NCBI GenBank assembly: GCA_965153355.1
Contig: OZ231127.1
Coordinates: forward strand, 84,506,001-84,570,000
Length of the DNA stretch: 64,000 nt
Direction: 5' to 3'
DNA from: Flaccisagitta enflata
Taxonomy: Eukaryota > Chaetognatha > Sagittoidea > Aphragmophora
The notes below the pieces were generated by a model that worked only from the letters and a program-made list of their open reading frames with translations, searched no databases and had not been told where the DNA came from. Positions 34,661-46,961 of this stretch are shown here, in pieces (position 1 is the stretch's first letter; every line of letters begins with the position of its first letter). A program made the position numbers and the translations under genes.

Positions 34661-35316
34661 AGTGGCTAAGAAGGTGTAAAAATCCGCATTATTTGGCTGA
34701 AACCCAGAAAACGTTTGCGAATTGTCCAAGTGCTCGTTGCCCAGTCGGTATTTTCCATGTCGCCTGCGCATGCTCAATCAACATCACATTTACAAGCTAG
34801 CGGTTTTTTTTTTATGGTCTATACTTTGGTTCTCCGCATGTTTCTTAAATGTCTGATCATAAAAAGAGGGCAATCTTGATAAAAAGATCTTAAAAAAGCA
34901 AAAACAATTGTCATATTTTGGGTGGCTCACAAAAGGCAGAGTGTACTCAGGCGTCTTTGATTGTTTATTTCAAACTGCTTTATGACTGCTTTTCTCTTTT
35001 TTACGACCAACATGCGATTTTGTAATACATTTCAGATTTGATAAACGCTTTTCTATGGCCGTGGAAATGTTTTTCCCGCATGGCCATTTTCTCTCTTTTC
35101 TCTCTCTCTCCTCCAAATGTAGATTTTCTTTCTGTCTCCTTTACTTTTTCTTTACTAACTCCGCTCAAAAATGTCGTTTCCTCCATCTCAGTCATACAAA
35201 TAAGCGGGTGTGTGCGCGCGTGCGCGTCCGCTCACGCAATCCAAAGCATAAAAGACCCTCATCTCGTAACAATCAGGGCGGAGTTGCGCTGTTTATCTCT
35301 CTTTCTCGCCTGTCCC

Positions 35317-35320
<4 letters not shown>
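34661..35320. other. No recognisable gene
   Basis: AT-rich sequence; a GC-rich alternating purine-pyrimidine patch (GTGTGCGCGCGTGCGCG) at 35207-35224 could favour Z-DNA. Confidence 0.5.

Positions 35321-35404
<84 letters not shown>
35321..35404. repeat. (CT)n microsatellite
   Basis: Uninterrupted CT run. Confidence 0.95.
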
Positions 35405-35408
<4 letters not shown>

Positions 35409-35567
35409 CTTTTTTTTGCTAACGGCTACTCGTAGTTCTAAGTACTTCGACAACAACTTTCTTTTTTTATTTTTCTCTCCCCGTCTTTCTTTTTTGGGAG
35501 GTCGGTTTGTCGGTTCGTTCGCAGCACTTAACATTAAGGCAAATAAACATTAGCATTTTCTGAGCAA

Positions 35568-35568
<1 letters not shown>

Positions 35569-35642
<74 letters not shown>
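35569..35642. repeat. (GA)n microsatellite
   Basis: Uninterrupted GA run, opposite polarity to the CT run 165 bp upstream, so the transcript of this region could form a long hairpin. Confidence 0.95.
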
Positions 35643-35644
<2 letters not shown>

Positions 35645-36356
35645 CAATAGAAGAAACAGACACTGGCTCACACAGAGACAGACAAATAACAACTGTCTTT
35701 GGTGCTTGGGCAGGAGCAATGAGAGCTGGTATTCATGATGTCGGCCTCCAGTCATCAGGTGCAGTAGCCTGACACCAGAAAAGGAAAATATATAGACTCA
35801 TCCAACTGGCCAAGTGATGAAAAACAGAGCAAGAATGACGATGGGCATCAGATGAGTAACATATCCGCATTAACATACCGCGAACTGCACCTTTTTAGAG
35901 GCTTAGCAGACCGACGGACAGACATGACGTACAGACCGTCCCTTTTAAACAAATGGCTTTACATGCATGTTCACCTAAACAAACACGGAAAAGCGAAAAC
36001 AGAAACAAAGACAGACCTGGACCCACCGATCGTGAAGCTTTCTTATTTCTCTTTTTCTGTCTCGTTACATCGTCTGGTTCGTCGGATGGTTGGTCGGTGC
36101 GAAGCTCTGGGGTCAAACGGGCAGACGGTTTATGAGGTGCCACCAACATTTCCATTTGCTGACGACCCAACTCAATGCGACAAGGAGAAGAAGGAGGAGA
36201 AAAGGAGAAGAAAAAAAAACTGAGACGTCGAGTTAGGAAGTACGGAAGGACGAGGAGGGAAGAGGACAATTGTTGCCTGGGGGTTCAACGGGGGTGAGGG
36301 GGAGGGGAGAAGAACGGACTAGTGAGGAAAATAGAGAGAACTACTCATCCAAGGAC
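35643..36356. other. No recognisable gene
   Basis: ORFs of 123-124 codons on both strands lack a recognised domain. Confidence 0.5.
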
Positions 36357-36755
36357 ACCATTGTCTCAGCGACACTTAGGGTGTGCTTCGACATTACTCT
36401 GGTTTTTTCTATGGATTTGTATGGTAGATGCTACTAAACAAGACCTGGATAGTCGAAAATATTTAAAGGAGCGGTTTTTGAGAAATTTTCAAATTTTTTC
36501 AATTTTCACCCATGTTCAAACTTTTAGATGGTGCCGAGTCACTAGGATCTCCTTTTCGATGACAGAATGATAATCTCTTTCATTTGATAGGTCGCACTAT
36601 ATGGTTTTAAAAAAGATTAGAATTTTCGTTTTTTATGCCACCGTTACAAATTTGTACCGGTGACATGAAAAATGAAAATGTATCCCTTAATGATAATATA
36701 AAGTGCGACCTATCTAAGGAAAGGAAATTTCATCAGAATTAACACTAAGCAAATA

Positions 36756-36930
36756 AACAAGGCCGGATACACGGCCAATACCAGTTGCAGACGGATGGGC
36801 AGGGGCGGATTTACGCGTTTTCTCACTTTTCAGTTTGTGCGTTACAGACGGACGGACAGACAGACGGACTAATAGACGAACTGACAGACGGACAAAGCCT
36901 CTTACAAAGTTGCGTGTCTGCAACAAAAAA
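36756..36930 (-). mobile_element. Hairpin-ended short element, copy R2 (nested)
   Basis: AACAAGGCCGGATACACGGC at the left; internal subterminal word GTTGCAGACGG; (GACGGACA) core; right end GTTGCGTGTCTGCAAC followed by A7. Both subterminal words carry the same A where most copies have G. Confidence 0.85.
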
Positions 36931-36969
36931 GTAGTCCAAGTAACGTGGCAGAATCTACATGCTAGAATA

Positions 36970-37465
36970 CACTTATTTTTTTTTATAAGAACCAAGTTTA
37001 TAAGAACGTTAGGCTTCAAATCGTCAAAAATTTAAGAACATGCTAAGAACATTGGAAGGCTTCATTTCTTGAAAAAATTAAGAACATTAGGCTTGAAATC
37101 TTAAAAATCTAAGAACATTTTTTTTTTGTTTTTTTTTAATCAACTGTTCTTTGTAAATGGACAGACTCCATATCTTTTCTGTTCAGCAAATCATGTCTCA
37201 CTTTATATAGCGTATATTTTTCTACTTTCATTGATCTTAATTCATTTAAAATGTTTAAATCTACTTCTTTATTGTTTCATTGACATTTTCCTTCATGTTC
37301 TCCTTAATGACCAACTTAAAACTAATTAAGAATGTTCTTAATTGAAGGCTAAAAAGTGCGTTTGAATTAAGAACAATTTAAGAACATTCAAGCCTTGAAA
37401 CTGCTGAAAATTTAAGAATATTGAAGGCTTGCTCAAAAAATGACGTTCTTATAAAAAAAAAAGTG
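36970..37465. mobile_element. Small inverted-repeat element inside the foldback
   Basis: Ends CACTTATTTTTTTTTATAAG and CTTATAAAAAAAAAAGTG. Interior holds repeated TTTAAGAACATT...GGCTTGAAA words in both orientations. Confidence 0.65.
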
Positions 37466-37628
37466 AATGGTTGAAAATTTAAAAAATTGGAAATTTCTCA
37501 AAAACCGCTCCCTAAAATATTTTCTACTGCCCAGGTCTTGTTTAGTATTGCCATGGACCATACAAATCCATAAAAAAAACCCAGAGTAATGTCGAGGCAC
37601 ACCCAAAGTGTCCCTGAGACAATGGTGA

Positions 37629-38073
37629 GGATCACACATGGTCAGCGGTACCCGATGCCCAGCTTGGAGTGATCAGCTGTTAGAGTTACAGAATCCTGAG
37701 CCTTAATGATTTATTGTCGAAGCATATTCAGAGTCATGATGATTTCCTGTGGTAAGTTTGGTTAATGGAACGAGTGAATAATGATCACAGTATGGAGGAG
37801 AAATATTGCGGCGTTATTGTTATCAAGAATACTGCCTGTTTGACGGTAGCTCACCCATTCCATTGAGTCTGTCCCGTCCATATGTTTTGATTTTATATTT
37901 CAATCGATTGTTAAGGGACTCTTTAAGTGTCTATGTAGGGTTTTTAAGAGAGTTTGCCCCAAGCAAGGTCCATAGGTCGGTACTTGGTTGGTTCATAGAT
38001 CTATCCATCTGACTCTGCACCACCGCAAGCGTTTGCTAACAGATTTCAAGGGTCTATCAAATTTCTTCTATTA
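37629..38073. other. No recognisable gene
   Basis: No domain-bearing ORF. Confidence 0.5.
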
Positions 38074-38413
38074 TACCGTATTTTCTCCATTTGTCGCCCC
38101 CCCTCCAATTAACGCCCCCCCCCCTCTTTGAGCTCTCTATAACAATAATTTGATGGAAGGTGAAATGGCTAATAATCTTTATAAGTAGAAAAACTTTGCA
38201 TATTTCAGTGGTTTTTTTCAAGGATTGAATAAAAAACAAGCAAGATACATTTCATCTTATATATCTGATATCCTAAGAAAATTTTTTTGTGAAAAAAACA
38301 TATAATTAGAGAGCTCTCACAGAACAAAGGGGGGCGCTAACTGGAAGGTAAAATGACAATATGTTTTTTCAATTTCAAAAGCGCCCGGGGCGCTAATTAG
38401 AGAAAATACGGTA
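38074..38413. mobile_element. 340-bp Tc1/mariner-type MITE
   Basis: TIRs TACCGTATTTTCTC... and ...GAGAAAATACGGTA with internal CGCCCCCC/GGGGGGCG and GAGCTCTC/GAGAGCTC pairs. TA at both edges. Non-coding. Confidence 0.85.
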
Positions 38414-39092
38414 GGTGGAATTCTGTTAGAGCCAATATACGAAATGAAAAGAAACAAATTGAAGAGACTATGAATTTACACCCACTTTAGGATTCCGTTG
38501 GAGGCGGGTCCGTTAGAGCGGTTTGTTCAACAGTAGTGTATCCGGCCTTGGTCACGAAAAATTGTTTCATTTGCCTAAACCGGAAGTCTGACATCGGCTA
38601 AAGAAAAGCGTTCTGGCATTTGCGGACATCAAGCGCAAAACGAAACCGTAACGCCGTCAACCGCCGACAACGGCCGCCGTCATTCCGTCGTTAAATATGA
38701 AGCACCTGCTAACGGTTTTGACCCGTGACCTCGTCAAAAATTGGATTGGGTTTTATTGTGATTCGATGCATCTCGATTGTCCCGTCATCGTCCATCTCAA
38801 GTCCATCACTTTTATGACTTTGCTGCTTATTCTTATTCTCCTTCGCTGTTAGTCTACTTTTCGCTGTCTAGTCTTTCTTCGATTTCTCTCTTTGCCTCAC
38901 TCTCGCGCTCAAACACATCCTATTTTCTGGTTGTTGCCAAGTTTTTTGATGACTTGCAGTTTTTTCCTGTTGCATATTTTCAAGTTCAGCGAATCTAGAA
39001 GAGTCCCTTATTTTCACGCCACAAGGAGAAAAGAAAATGAAAGGAGAAAAAAAAAAAGATTAGACAGAATGAGAAAGGGAGAATGGAGAGAA
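38414..39092. other. No recognisable gene
   Basis: A fragment near 38490-38540 (GGCGGGTCCGTTAGAGCGG) may be a mariner end. Otherwise featureless. Confidence 0.45.
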
Positions 39093-39198
<106 letters not shown>

Positions 39199-39499
39199 TC
39201 AAACACAGTTACGTCAGAGAGACAAGAAAAGGGGCGAAAAAAAAGACTACAGTACTGCTTCATATTTTGTACCAAATATCAAAACAGATTTTTCCTGAGA
39301 CAGCGTGTCCGCAAAGGCAACATTCAGGGTATCAACTTGGGTCAAAATGGAAATCATGTTCGAGTGAAAATAGAAAACCCAGTGAATAAAAGTGACTGAG
39401 ATATGACAAATATGATACGTAAAAGCAAAATTGCATCCGTTTAGCAAAAAAATCTCTTATTTATCTCAAATCACTAAAGCAGATGAACTGAAAACTTCA

Positions 39500-39575
39500 A
39501 CAAATTTCTTTCTTGTCCACTGACAAGGGCCTGGTCGAAATCTTAAGTTTGCATAGAAAATGAAAAAATGAAATA
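39500..39575 (-). repeat. Dispersed repeat shared with 55030-55105
   Basis: CTGACAAGGGCCTGGTCGAA and TTTGCATAGAAAATGAAAAA match the reverse complement of 55030-55105. Only one side of the hairpin element is present here. Confidence 0.7.
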
Positions 39576-39663
39576 CAAACGACGTAGCTCTCTTCTCAAT
39601 TTTAGAGAGATATACGTTTCCTGTGTTTGGCTCTCTTTTAATATCGACCTCAGAAAAAAAGAA

Positions 39664-39875
39664 AACAAGTGACGCAGTGTCACAATATCGTTGCGGACGA
39701 ATGGGCAGGAGCAGCCAACCCCCTTACACCCCCTACACCCCACCCACACCCTAGCTTCAAAACGCTCTTTTTTCCACTTTTCGACTCTTGCTCACGGACC
39801 CACAGACCAACGACCGATGGACGGACGGGCGGATGGACAAAGCCTCTTATAGAGTTGCGTGTCCGCAACTAAAAA
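39664..39875 (-). mobile_element. Hairpin-ended short element, copy R3
   Basis: AACAAGTGACGCAGTGTCAC (hairpin GTGAC-GTCAC), CGTTGCGGACG, a core with ACGGACGG, CTCTTATAGAGTTGCG and terminal GTCCGCAACT plus A5. Same subfamily as 1526-1735. Confidence 0.88.
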
Positions 39876-40779
39876 GTGTAAGCAAAATTTCACCTTTGTT
39901 TTCCTGTTTTTTTTTCGTAAGAATTTGTTTAGTGTAGAATCTGACACAGATGTACATATCAGGTGTATCTAGTGATAATTTGACTGACGAGTGTTAGTGG
40001 ATGGATAATTGTTCCATTATCAAGTGGGAAGAAGCGCCACATTTCTCCCCGACAGATTTGACGTCCTAACTAATATGAGGCAATGCATTGACATTCCCTT
40101 GGTAACTAAGTGCAATTCATTTTGCTTAAACATTTGAATTTTAAGGTAGCGTACTTTAACTCACTTCATTCTATTTTGTAGACCATAATTATCATTTCTA
40201 TTAATATCTAAAATATTTTTCTCCGTTCGCTTATCCCGCACATAAACGAAAGAATAAACATAAACGAAAGAATATTACAGACCAGCAGCAACCACAGTAA
40301 TGGCAGCAGTAATGGCAGCTGAAGCAACGTTGTCAAAATGAAAAGCAGTGACAGCAGCAACTAGAGAGCAAAACTACTCCATAATTCTTCGTTGCTACTG
40401 CTCTTCATCCTCCATCTATATTTTCTACAACTCCTCCTTTTCAGCCTTCTCCCTCCTGCCCAACCTTCGGCCTTCATCTGCCAGTAACCTCCATGCTCCA
40501 ACAAAACCAACATCAAAGCAGTTATCCTAGTGCCATACCTACCCCGACAGCCGTCATTCCCGCAACCTTTTTTCATCACCTCTGTCGCGCCGCCTCCAAA
40601 GCTTCCTCTTCCGCAACAGCTCTTACTCCGTCTCTCTCCTTCCACCAACGCTCCGACAAGCGCCTCCTACCATAGCCTCTTTCACCTTCCCCACCGCCGC
40701 ATGTGCAACCATCTATGCGTGCACCCCCGTCTCTGTAACCATCATTTCCATAGCCTCCACCACTGTCGCCTTCTCCGAC
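39876..40779. other. No recognisable gene
   Basis: Becomes C-rich from 40380 onward and grades into the minisatellite. Confidence 0.5.
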
Positions 40780-41175
40780 ACCACTGCCTTACCACCACTG
40801 CCACTGCCGCTGCCGCTGCCGCTGCCGCTGCCACCTTCTTCGCTTTCTCCACCTCCACCTACGCCACCCCTACTACAACCACCGACTTACCACCACCGCA
40901 ACCGCCGCTTCTGCTTCTGCCACCTTCGCCGCCTCCACCAACGCCACCCCTACTCCAACCACTGCCTTACCACCACTGCCACCGCCGCTTCTGCCTCTGC
41001 CGCCTTCCACCAACGCCACCCCTACTACAATCACCGCCTTACCAGCACTGCCACCGTCGCTTCTGCTTCTGCCACCTTCTCCGCCTCCACCAACGCCACC
41101 CCTACTCCAACCACCACCTTACCAGCACTGCCACCGCCGCTTCTGCTTCTGCCGCCTACTGCCGCCTTCTCCGCC
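40780..41175 (+). repeat. Pro/Ala-type GC-rich minisatellite, 72-80 bp unit
   Basis: About four units containing ACGCCACCCCTACTCCAACC, starting at 40861, 40941, 41013 and 41093. The spacing is not always a multiple of three, so the long plus-strand ORF is not supported as a protein. Confidence 0.8.
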
Positions 41176-41366
41176 TATGCGAAGCGAAGCCACAATGCGA
41201 GATCTATCACACCGGGATGACAATTTCATAAATCAAGACAAATAACGGGGAAATGGCGCGGAGCAAAGCCAAAGCCAAGGAAACCGGAAAACGCGCAGGG
41301 AAAAGGAAAAGAAAGAAAAAGAAGGAAAAAGAAAGAAAAAGAAATGTTTAACTTAAAAGAGAGGAC

Positions 41367-41765
<399 letters not shown>

Positions 41766-42096
41766 AGGAATGGGGAGAACAAGAATAGGCAGAAAAGGTA
41801 TGCGGGGAAAGAAAGGTTTTGGTGTTGCATTTACAGCGGGGCAAAACGGGAACAAAGCAGGTGGCGTGGTGGAAAATTAAAGGCAATGTACCACGCGCAT
41901 CAAAAAAAGAAGAAGAAAAAAGACGCACCTTTCTTTACATTGATGAAACAGATACAAAAAATGATTAGAATTTTTTTAATTGAAACATTTTCAAAGATTA
42001 TCAAAAAATCTTTCAATCTAGACCAGTCCCAGGTCTGCATCTCAAACGGTTTAGGAGCTAGAGCCTTCTAAAGAGAAACTATTTTGCTAAAATGCA
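41766..42096. other. No recognisable gene
   Basis: AT-rich, no coding signal. Confidence 0.5.
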
Positions 42097-42230
42097 TTTT
42101 TAGTTGCGGACACGTCCGTCCGTCCGTCCGTCCGTCCGTGAACATGAGACGAAAAGTGCGGAAATGAGCGTTTTAGATGCTTTTGAGCATGTGAGTGGGG
42201 GACTTGGGGTGAAAATGCCATTTCCAAACG
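42097..42230 (+). mobile_element. Hairpin-ended short element, copy F4 (3' truncated)
   Basis: TTTTTAGTTGCGGACACGTC followed by five GTCC units, then GACGAAAAGTGCGGAAATGA. The GGCCTTGTT end is not found. Confidence 0.65.
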
Positions 42231-42351
42231 AAAAAAGTTAGAATTACCTGATTGAAATATATGAAAGTATTTTCAAAGGGCTTTCTAATGGTCTAAAATT
42301 TCATAAGATTTTTGAAATTTGTTGTCACGATAAGCCATTCAAAAGTGCGTC

Positions 42352-42517
42352 TTTTTTTTGTTGCGCACACGCAACTCTATAAGAGGCTTTGTCCGTCGGT
42401 CCGTCCGTCCGTCAGTCCGTCCGTTGGTCCGTAATGATTGAGTCGAAAAGTGGGGAAATGCGCATTTCCGCCCCTGCCCACCCGTCCGCAACTGGTGGCC
42501 TTGTATCCGGCCTTGTT
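42352..42517 (+). mobile_element. Hairpin-ended short element, copy F5
   Basis: T8 then GTTGCGCACACGCAAC, CTCTATAAGAGGCTTTGTCC, GTCC core, CCACCCGTCCGCAACTGG, hairpin GGCCTTGTATCCGGCC and TTGTT. Well-preserved copy. Confidence 0.9.
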
Positions 42518-42728
42518 ATTGATACGCGTCGGTTAGGCTTTGGGATGCAAAATTTGGTTGAAGAAAGCATGTAGTGTCGTGGATGGCGCAATGGGGTAAT
42601 TTTGAGATACAATTTCAAAATAACGAGAAAGAGTAGAATGAACAGAACAAAAATCAAGAGAGTGGAAGAAACGAAAAAATAGAGTAATTTAAATTGGGAG
42701 AAAAATCGAAAAGAGAGAGGGTGAGAAG

Positions 42729-42879
42729 AACAAGGCCGGATACACGGCAATCCAGTCGCGGACGGTTGGGCAGGAGCGGTAATGCAAAAACCGCTCGGAA
42801 TTCAACAAAATTTGTTACCGACCTACCGACCTACCGACCGACACGGCAAAGTGTAGAGTCGCGTGTCCGCGACTAAAAA
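42729..42879 (-). mobile_element. Hairpin-ended short element, copy R4
   Basis: AACAAGGCCGGATACACGGC, AGTCGCGGACGG, ACCGACCTACCGACC core, AGTCGCGTGTCCGCGACT and A6. Nearly the same subfamily as 60241-60400. Confidence 0.92.
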
Positions 42880-43082
42880 AGGCAGGGAAGCAAAGAGCAA
42901 AATTGATGATGAGTGGAAAAACAGCGACTTCATTTTGGAAGATAAATGTTTGGGAGGAAATACAGGAAACGATCCCGCGCAAGAGGGAAGAAGGAAGAAG
43001 GAAGAAGAAAAGGAATGACGAAAAAAATGATTAAAACATATAAATATAAAGGAAAGCCAATCTATTTTTTTTTCTCTTCCTA

Positions 43083-43086
<4 letters not shown>

Positions 43087-43169
<83 letters not shown>
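43087..43169. repeat. (CT)n microsatellite
   Basis: Uninterrupted CT run. Confidence 0.95.
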
Positions 43170-43170
<1 letters not shown>

Positions 43171-43171
<1 letters not shown>

Positions 43172-43299
43172 AAATCCGCCTATAATGGATCTAAAAACTT
43201 GGTCCCTTCATGTCAATTTCTTCTAATTTCTGTATTGGCAGTAATGGAAATCCACATATACAGTGTTCGTTGGTCCCGTTATTGCGGGGCTTAACTGTA
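43171..43299. mobile_element. Mariner-like MITE fragment
   Basis: Right end GGTCCCGTTATTGCGGGGCT and TAACTGTA; the interior matches 6875-7035. The left part is replaced by the CT run. Confidence 0.6.
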
Positions 43300-43904
43300 T
43301 TTCAACTCTCTTGTCCATCTATTTTTTTTTCATTTCTGTTTGATTCACTTGTAAATTTTGCAAGAAAGATAGGTGGAGGCGCTCACCGTCCCCACCCATC
43401 ACCTTTACCTCCATCGGCAACGTTTCCCTCAGGGTCGCTGCTTTCCTCGGATTTAACTTGATTCCATATTAAACTCTTCCACTAACTACTTTCTCTTCGC
43501 TTTCCCCCACAGAAAAATCACATCAAAACAAATAAACAGTTCCAGGGAGTAAAAACCCTTCCTCCCGAACCTCCGCCTCCTCCTCATCTTCCTCCTCCTC
43601 CTCTTCTTTCCTTCCTTTTGAATTGGTAATGGCAGTGTTCCAAAGCATATCTATCATCCATCCACGTGTATTTGCTTTGAGGCCACCCCGGTTCCGCCGT
43701 CTCAGGCCTTTCGGCAGCACCACCATGCCATGGTATGAATATATAAGGTATGAATACAAGTCTTTGGGGGAGAATTTTTTAAGATCTTTTTTTTCTTTAT
43801 ATATTATAAATCGACGATCAAAGGGACGAACAAAGAATAAGAAGGAAAAACAAGGCCAACGATGCGTCTTCCATAGAAAATCGTTTCTATGAATGCTCGT
43901 CGGT
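43300..43904. other. No recognisable gene
   Basis: Contains a CTT/CTC-rich patch at 43555-43618. No domain-bearing ORF. Confidence 0.5.
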
Positions 43905-44010
43905 AATGAATGAATGCATGAATGAATGCATGAATGAATGGATGAATGAATGAATGCATGAATGAATGAATGCATGAATGAGTGAATGACTGAATGAAAA
44001 GAAATGAATC
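43905..44010. repeat. (ATGAATGAATGC)n repeat
   Basis: ATGA tetranucleotides with ATGC variants at 12-bp spacing. Confidence 0.9.
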
Positions 44011-44711
44011 AATGGACAAATCATCAAATTAAAGAATGAATAAATGAACAATGAAATTTCTGCTGCTTTTTAAATGGAATAGCCGCAGATTATATGGTTC
44101 AAACGTTTCCCCGACTAATCAGCTGGCCTCTTGTGGTGATGCGAGAACGCATCTAAAAACAGACAAGGAAAAAAAAATAAAAGGCGCCGAGACAGGTTTA
44201 CACAGAGCGTCGGTAGATGGCAGAAAAAAGGGTTCCCGTGATCCCAGAAAACCCAAATTTAAAACCATTTCCGGACGCAAATAAAACAAACCACCAACGA
44301 GTCGCACCACATCACAAACTTTTCTACCAGCTTGGAAGTTCGAAGACAGGTAGAGATGGTCAGCATAACCTTTGTCCTGGTGCTATGCGCCTATGCCTAA
44401 GGGACCGTGGTGGACAGATGAATCATCGGCGATGATGTCCTGTGCTACAGGCTACATACAGGCAGTAGTACGCAAAAGTCAAAATCTTTGTGCATCTGAC
44501 TTGAAAAGGCTTACGGTAGGCGAAAACTGGAAAGGGGAGAACTGTCACAAACAGAGGACGACTCCCTCTGGATCAGATATATGAAATCTGTGAGATAAAA
44601 ACCCCGTAGACAAGCCTCGTCATTCCTCAACCCTGCAACCAACATTTCACATACTAAGCCTCTCTATATATAGTCTTAGAGAGGCTCAGAATGAAAATCA
44701 GCATTCCGACT
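44011..44711. other. No recognisable gene
   Basis: ORFs of 70-77 codons without recognisable domains. Confidence 0.5.
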
Positions 44712-44834
44712 TAGGATGTGGAAATTGTTGACCGCTTCTAATCAGAGGGGGGGGGGGAATAGCCACTAGTGTTTGGACTGTAAAATGCCAGCGGAAGCGG
44801 CATGAAAATCTGCCACTTCCACATCCCTAAATTC
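44712..44834. mobile_element. Small foldback related to 1002-3927
   Basis: AGGATGTGGAAATTGTTGAC at the left and CACTTCCACATCCCTAAATT at the right match the left end of the 2.9-kb foldback (AATTTAGGGATGTGGAAGCG). Contains an 11-nt G run. Confidence 0.7.
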
Positions 44835-45222
44835 AACAAATCCGACTGCAATAGTATTGCTTTCTCTTCATGTTTTCCATTGCAATTGGAAGTATCTCCG
44901 TGAGCCAAGTCAGTATTCTCCTCATATCCGTTCCCATTCTAACCGCGCCCACGATAGCTTTGCGCAAATGCTTCTACATTGGCTGCCGTCGACGCAGCCA
45001 CCGCTGTACTTTCCCTTACCGGTTCTACAGGCGCTGCTGTCGTGGCTGTTGCTGCTGCTGTTGCTGCTTTTTTTTTTTGCTGCTGCAGCCACTGTCACCG
45101 GCACCGTATTTCCCCAAAGGATTTGAGCTTGGCTCCATTTGCTAAAAATCGGCTCACGCAAAATAGAAAATAATTCTAAATCTCAGGATAAATTGTGTCA
45201 AAATTACTAAATGCTTTTTCAA

Positions 45223-45224
<2 letters not shown>
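44835..45224. other. No recognisable gene
   Basis: Includes a short CTG-rich patch at 45040-45085. Confidence 0.5.

Positions 45225-45293
<69 letters not shown>
45225..45293. repeat. (CT)n microsatellite
   Basis: CT run. Confidence 0.95.
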
Positions 45294-45295
<2 letters not shown>

Positions 45296-45554
45296 GTTCG
45301 TTCGTTCCATTAATCACACTAGATGCTATGGCCCTGGAATGTTTTAGGAAAATGTACGATCCATATCCATATCTTTTATTCTGTTCAGGTGAAATAAAAA
45401 AGAAGGATGGTTGAGGGGGAAAGGCGTAACTTTATGTGTGTGGGAGGAAGGATCGTGCGTGTATTGTGTAAGGCTAACTTGGTATATAAGAGTTCTTCTT
45501 TGTCAAGGAAAACGTTTGAAACTTAAACATGCATGCTTAGATCGAAACACTTTC

Positions 45555-45682
45555 TTTTTAGGTGCGACAAAGCACCTCTATGAGTGGCTGTGTCCGTTGG
45601 TCGGTCGGTCGGTCGGTCTGTCGGTAACGCATTTGTTCGACGATCCACACGTCGCTTCTTATTGGGCTACTTGGCCTTGTTT
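45555..45682 (+). mobile_element. Hairpin-ended short element, copy F6
   Basis: TTTTTAGGTGCGACAAAGCA, CTCTATGAGTGGCTGTGTCC, GGTCGGTCGGTCGGTC, GCATTTGTTCGACGATCCAC and an end GGCTACTTGGCCTTGTT. Closest relative is F1 at 121-248. Confidence 0.9.
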
Positions 45683-45847
45683 TTTCCTTCATTTCTTTCT
45701 TTATCACGCTCTCCCTCTCCCTTTCGTTTTCCTCTTTCTCTTTTTCCTTTTCTCTTTTTCTCTTTTCTCTCTTCCTTGTTTTTCTTCCTCTTCTTTTTTT
45801 CTTTCTCTCTTTATTTTCGTTTTTCTCTTTCTTTTTCATTTTCTCTT

Positions 45848-45893
<46 letters not shown>

Positions 45894-46046
45894 TCTTCAT
45901 CACGCGCGAACTTGCGAAGCCAAACAGGTTGTTATTGGTTCAAAGAGACAGTTCAAATATTTTTGTTAGTTCCTGTAAATCATTAAACGTAGGACAACCT
46001 CTATCTCTCTCTTTCTCTTTCTCTTTCTCTTTCTCTCTCTCTCTCA
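45683..46046. repeat. Pyrimidine-rich tract with (CT)n and (CTTT)n
   Basis: CTTTTC-type low-complexity sequence at 45690-45890 and 46000-46046. Confidence 0.85.
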
Positions 46047-46059
46047 CTATTATGTTTAC

Positions 46060-46247
46060 CTGTTTTTCTGGCCGCGGTCGAATATTTGAATTTTCTACCA
46101 GAACTCGTTTTCTCCGATTTGGTTTTGCGAAGTTTCCTTCCTTTTTTCCGGGTTGAGCCTCTGATTGCAGTTGTAGGTTTTGTTGATTTTGATTTAAATC
46201 TATTTCAAAATTGATGGGGTTGTTTCCCACTATATCCGTCATTACAG

Positions 46248-46343
<96 letters not shown>

Positions 46344-46914
46344 GATCCTCCATTTTGCTAGCGGATTTAACTTCTAATTTTCTGACGATGTCGTCCAACT
46401 CTTTTGCGCGTCTTTTCTTGTTGAGCGTTGTTTTATTCGCAATCGCAGCGGCGATGGAAGCGGAAATTGACGAAGAAATTGACAGGGAAATTGAGGAAGA
46501 AGTTGACGAGGGAATTGAGGAAGAAACTGAAGAAGAAGTTGAAGCAGAAGTTGAAGTGGAGACTGATGAAGAAATTGACGGGGAAATTGAGGAAGAAGTT
46601 GACAAGGGAATTGAGGAAGAAATCACTGAAGAAATTGAATCGGAGACGGACGAAGAAATTGACGGGGAATTTGACGAAGAAGTTGATGGGAAAATTGATG
46701 AAGACGTTGACGTGGAAGTCGACAAAGAAATTGCGGAAGAAGTTGAGGATATTGAGTAAGAGATCAACGAAGGGACGCATGGAAGCATTGAGGACATGCT
46801 TGAGGTAGAATTGTCGACACTTCTCGACGGAGGATTTTCAAAGGTCGTCGGCATTTTCGTCGAGCAAGCCGAATCTGGTAAAACGATAGATGATTTGATT
46901 GGAGGATTAGACAT
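46060..46914 (-). CDS. Candidate exon of a Ser-rich nuclear protein gene
   Basis: The minus frame is open for about 975 nt, through repeat and non-repeat parts alike. It reads MSNPPIKSSIVLPDSACSTK, a long Ser/Thr-rich repeat, KKRRAKELDDIVRKLEVKSA, an Asn run coded by (AAC)32, then NRRKRVLVENSNIRPRPEKQ. At 46060/46059 there is a good 5' splice site (CAG|GTAAAC on the minus strand); beyond it the frame enters CT repeats. KKRR and RRKR could be nuclear signals. The plus strand is also open in part (46355-46759, Glu-rich) because the region is a 12/24-bp repeat; the minus frame is longer and covers more non-repetitive sequence. Function unknown. Confidence 0.4.
46247..46342. repeat. (GTT)n microsatellite
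   Basis: 32 uninterrupted GTT units, read as poly-Asn on the minus strand. Confidence 0.97.
46455..46756. repeat. 12/24-bp coding-type repeat
   Basis: Units such as GAAGAAGTTGAC and GGGAAATTGAGG alternate. Translated as Glu/Asp/Ile/Val on plus and Ser-rich on minus. Confidence 0.8.
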
Positions 46915-46961
46915 AGTGTACCCATTTGGGACTTGGAGCAGAATGGGAAATTGGTCTTTTG

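Larger units (their letters stand above)
36357..37628. mobile_element. Nested foldback element, 1.27 kb
   Basis: Outer inverted repeats of about 170 bp: left 36357-36520 (CCATTGTCTC ... AAGACCTGG ... GAGCGGTTTTTGAGAAATTT) and right 37470-37628. The left part also contains the central hairpin seen in the palindrome foldbacks (GCCACCGTTACAAATTTGTA at about 36639). Its arm word GGAGCGGTTTTTGAGAAATT resembles CGAGCGCTTTTTGAGTAATC of those elements, so it is a diverged member. Two other elements lie inside: 36756-36930 and 36970-37465. Confidence 0.75.

Noticed and set aside
40530-41231. 233-codon Pro/Leu/His-rich plus-strand ORF
   Set aside because: It runs through a minisatellite whose unit length is often not a multiple of three, and the amino-acid pattern is not maintained from unit to unit.
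46355-46759. Glu-rich plus-strand ORF as a gene
   Set aside because: Shorter than the minus-strand frame, confined mostly to the 12/24-bp repeat, and ends at a TAA inside sequence where the minus frame stays open. Kept only as an alternative.
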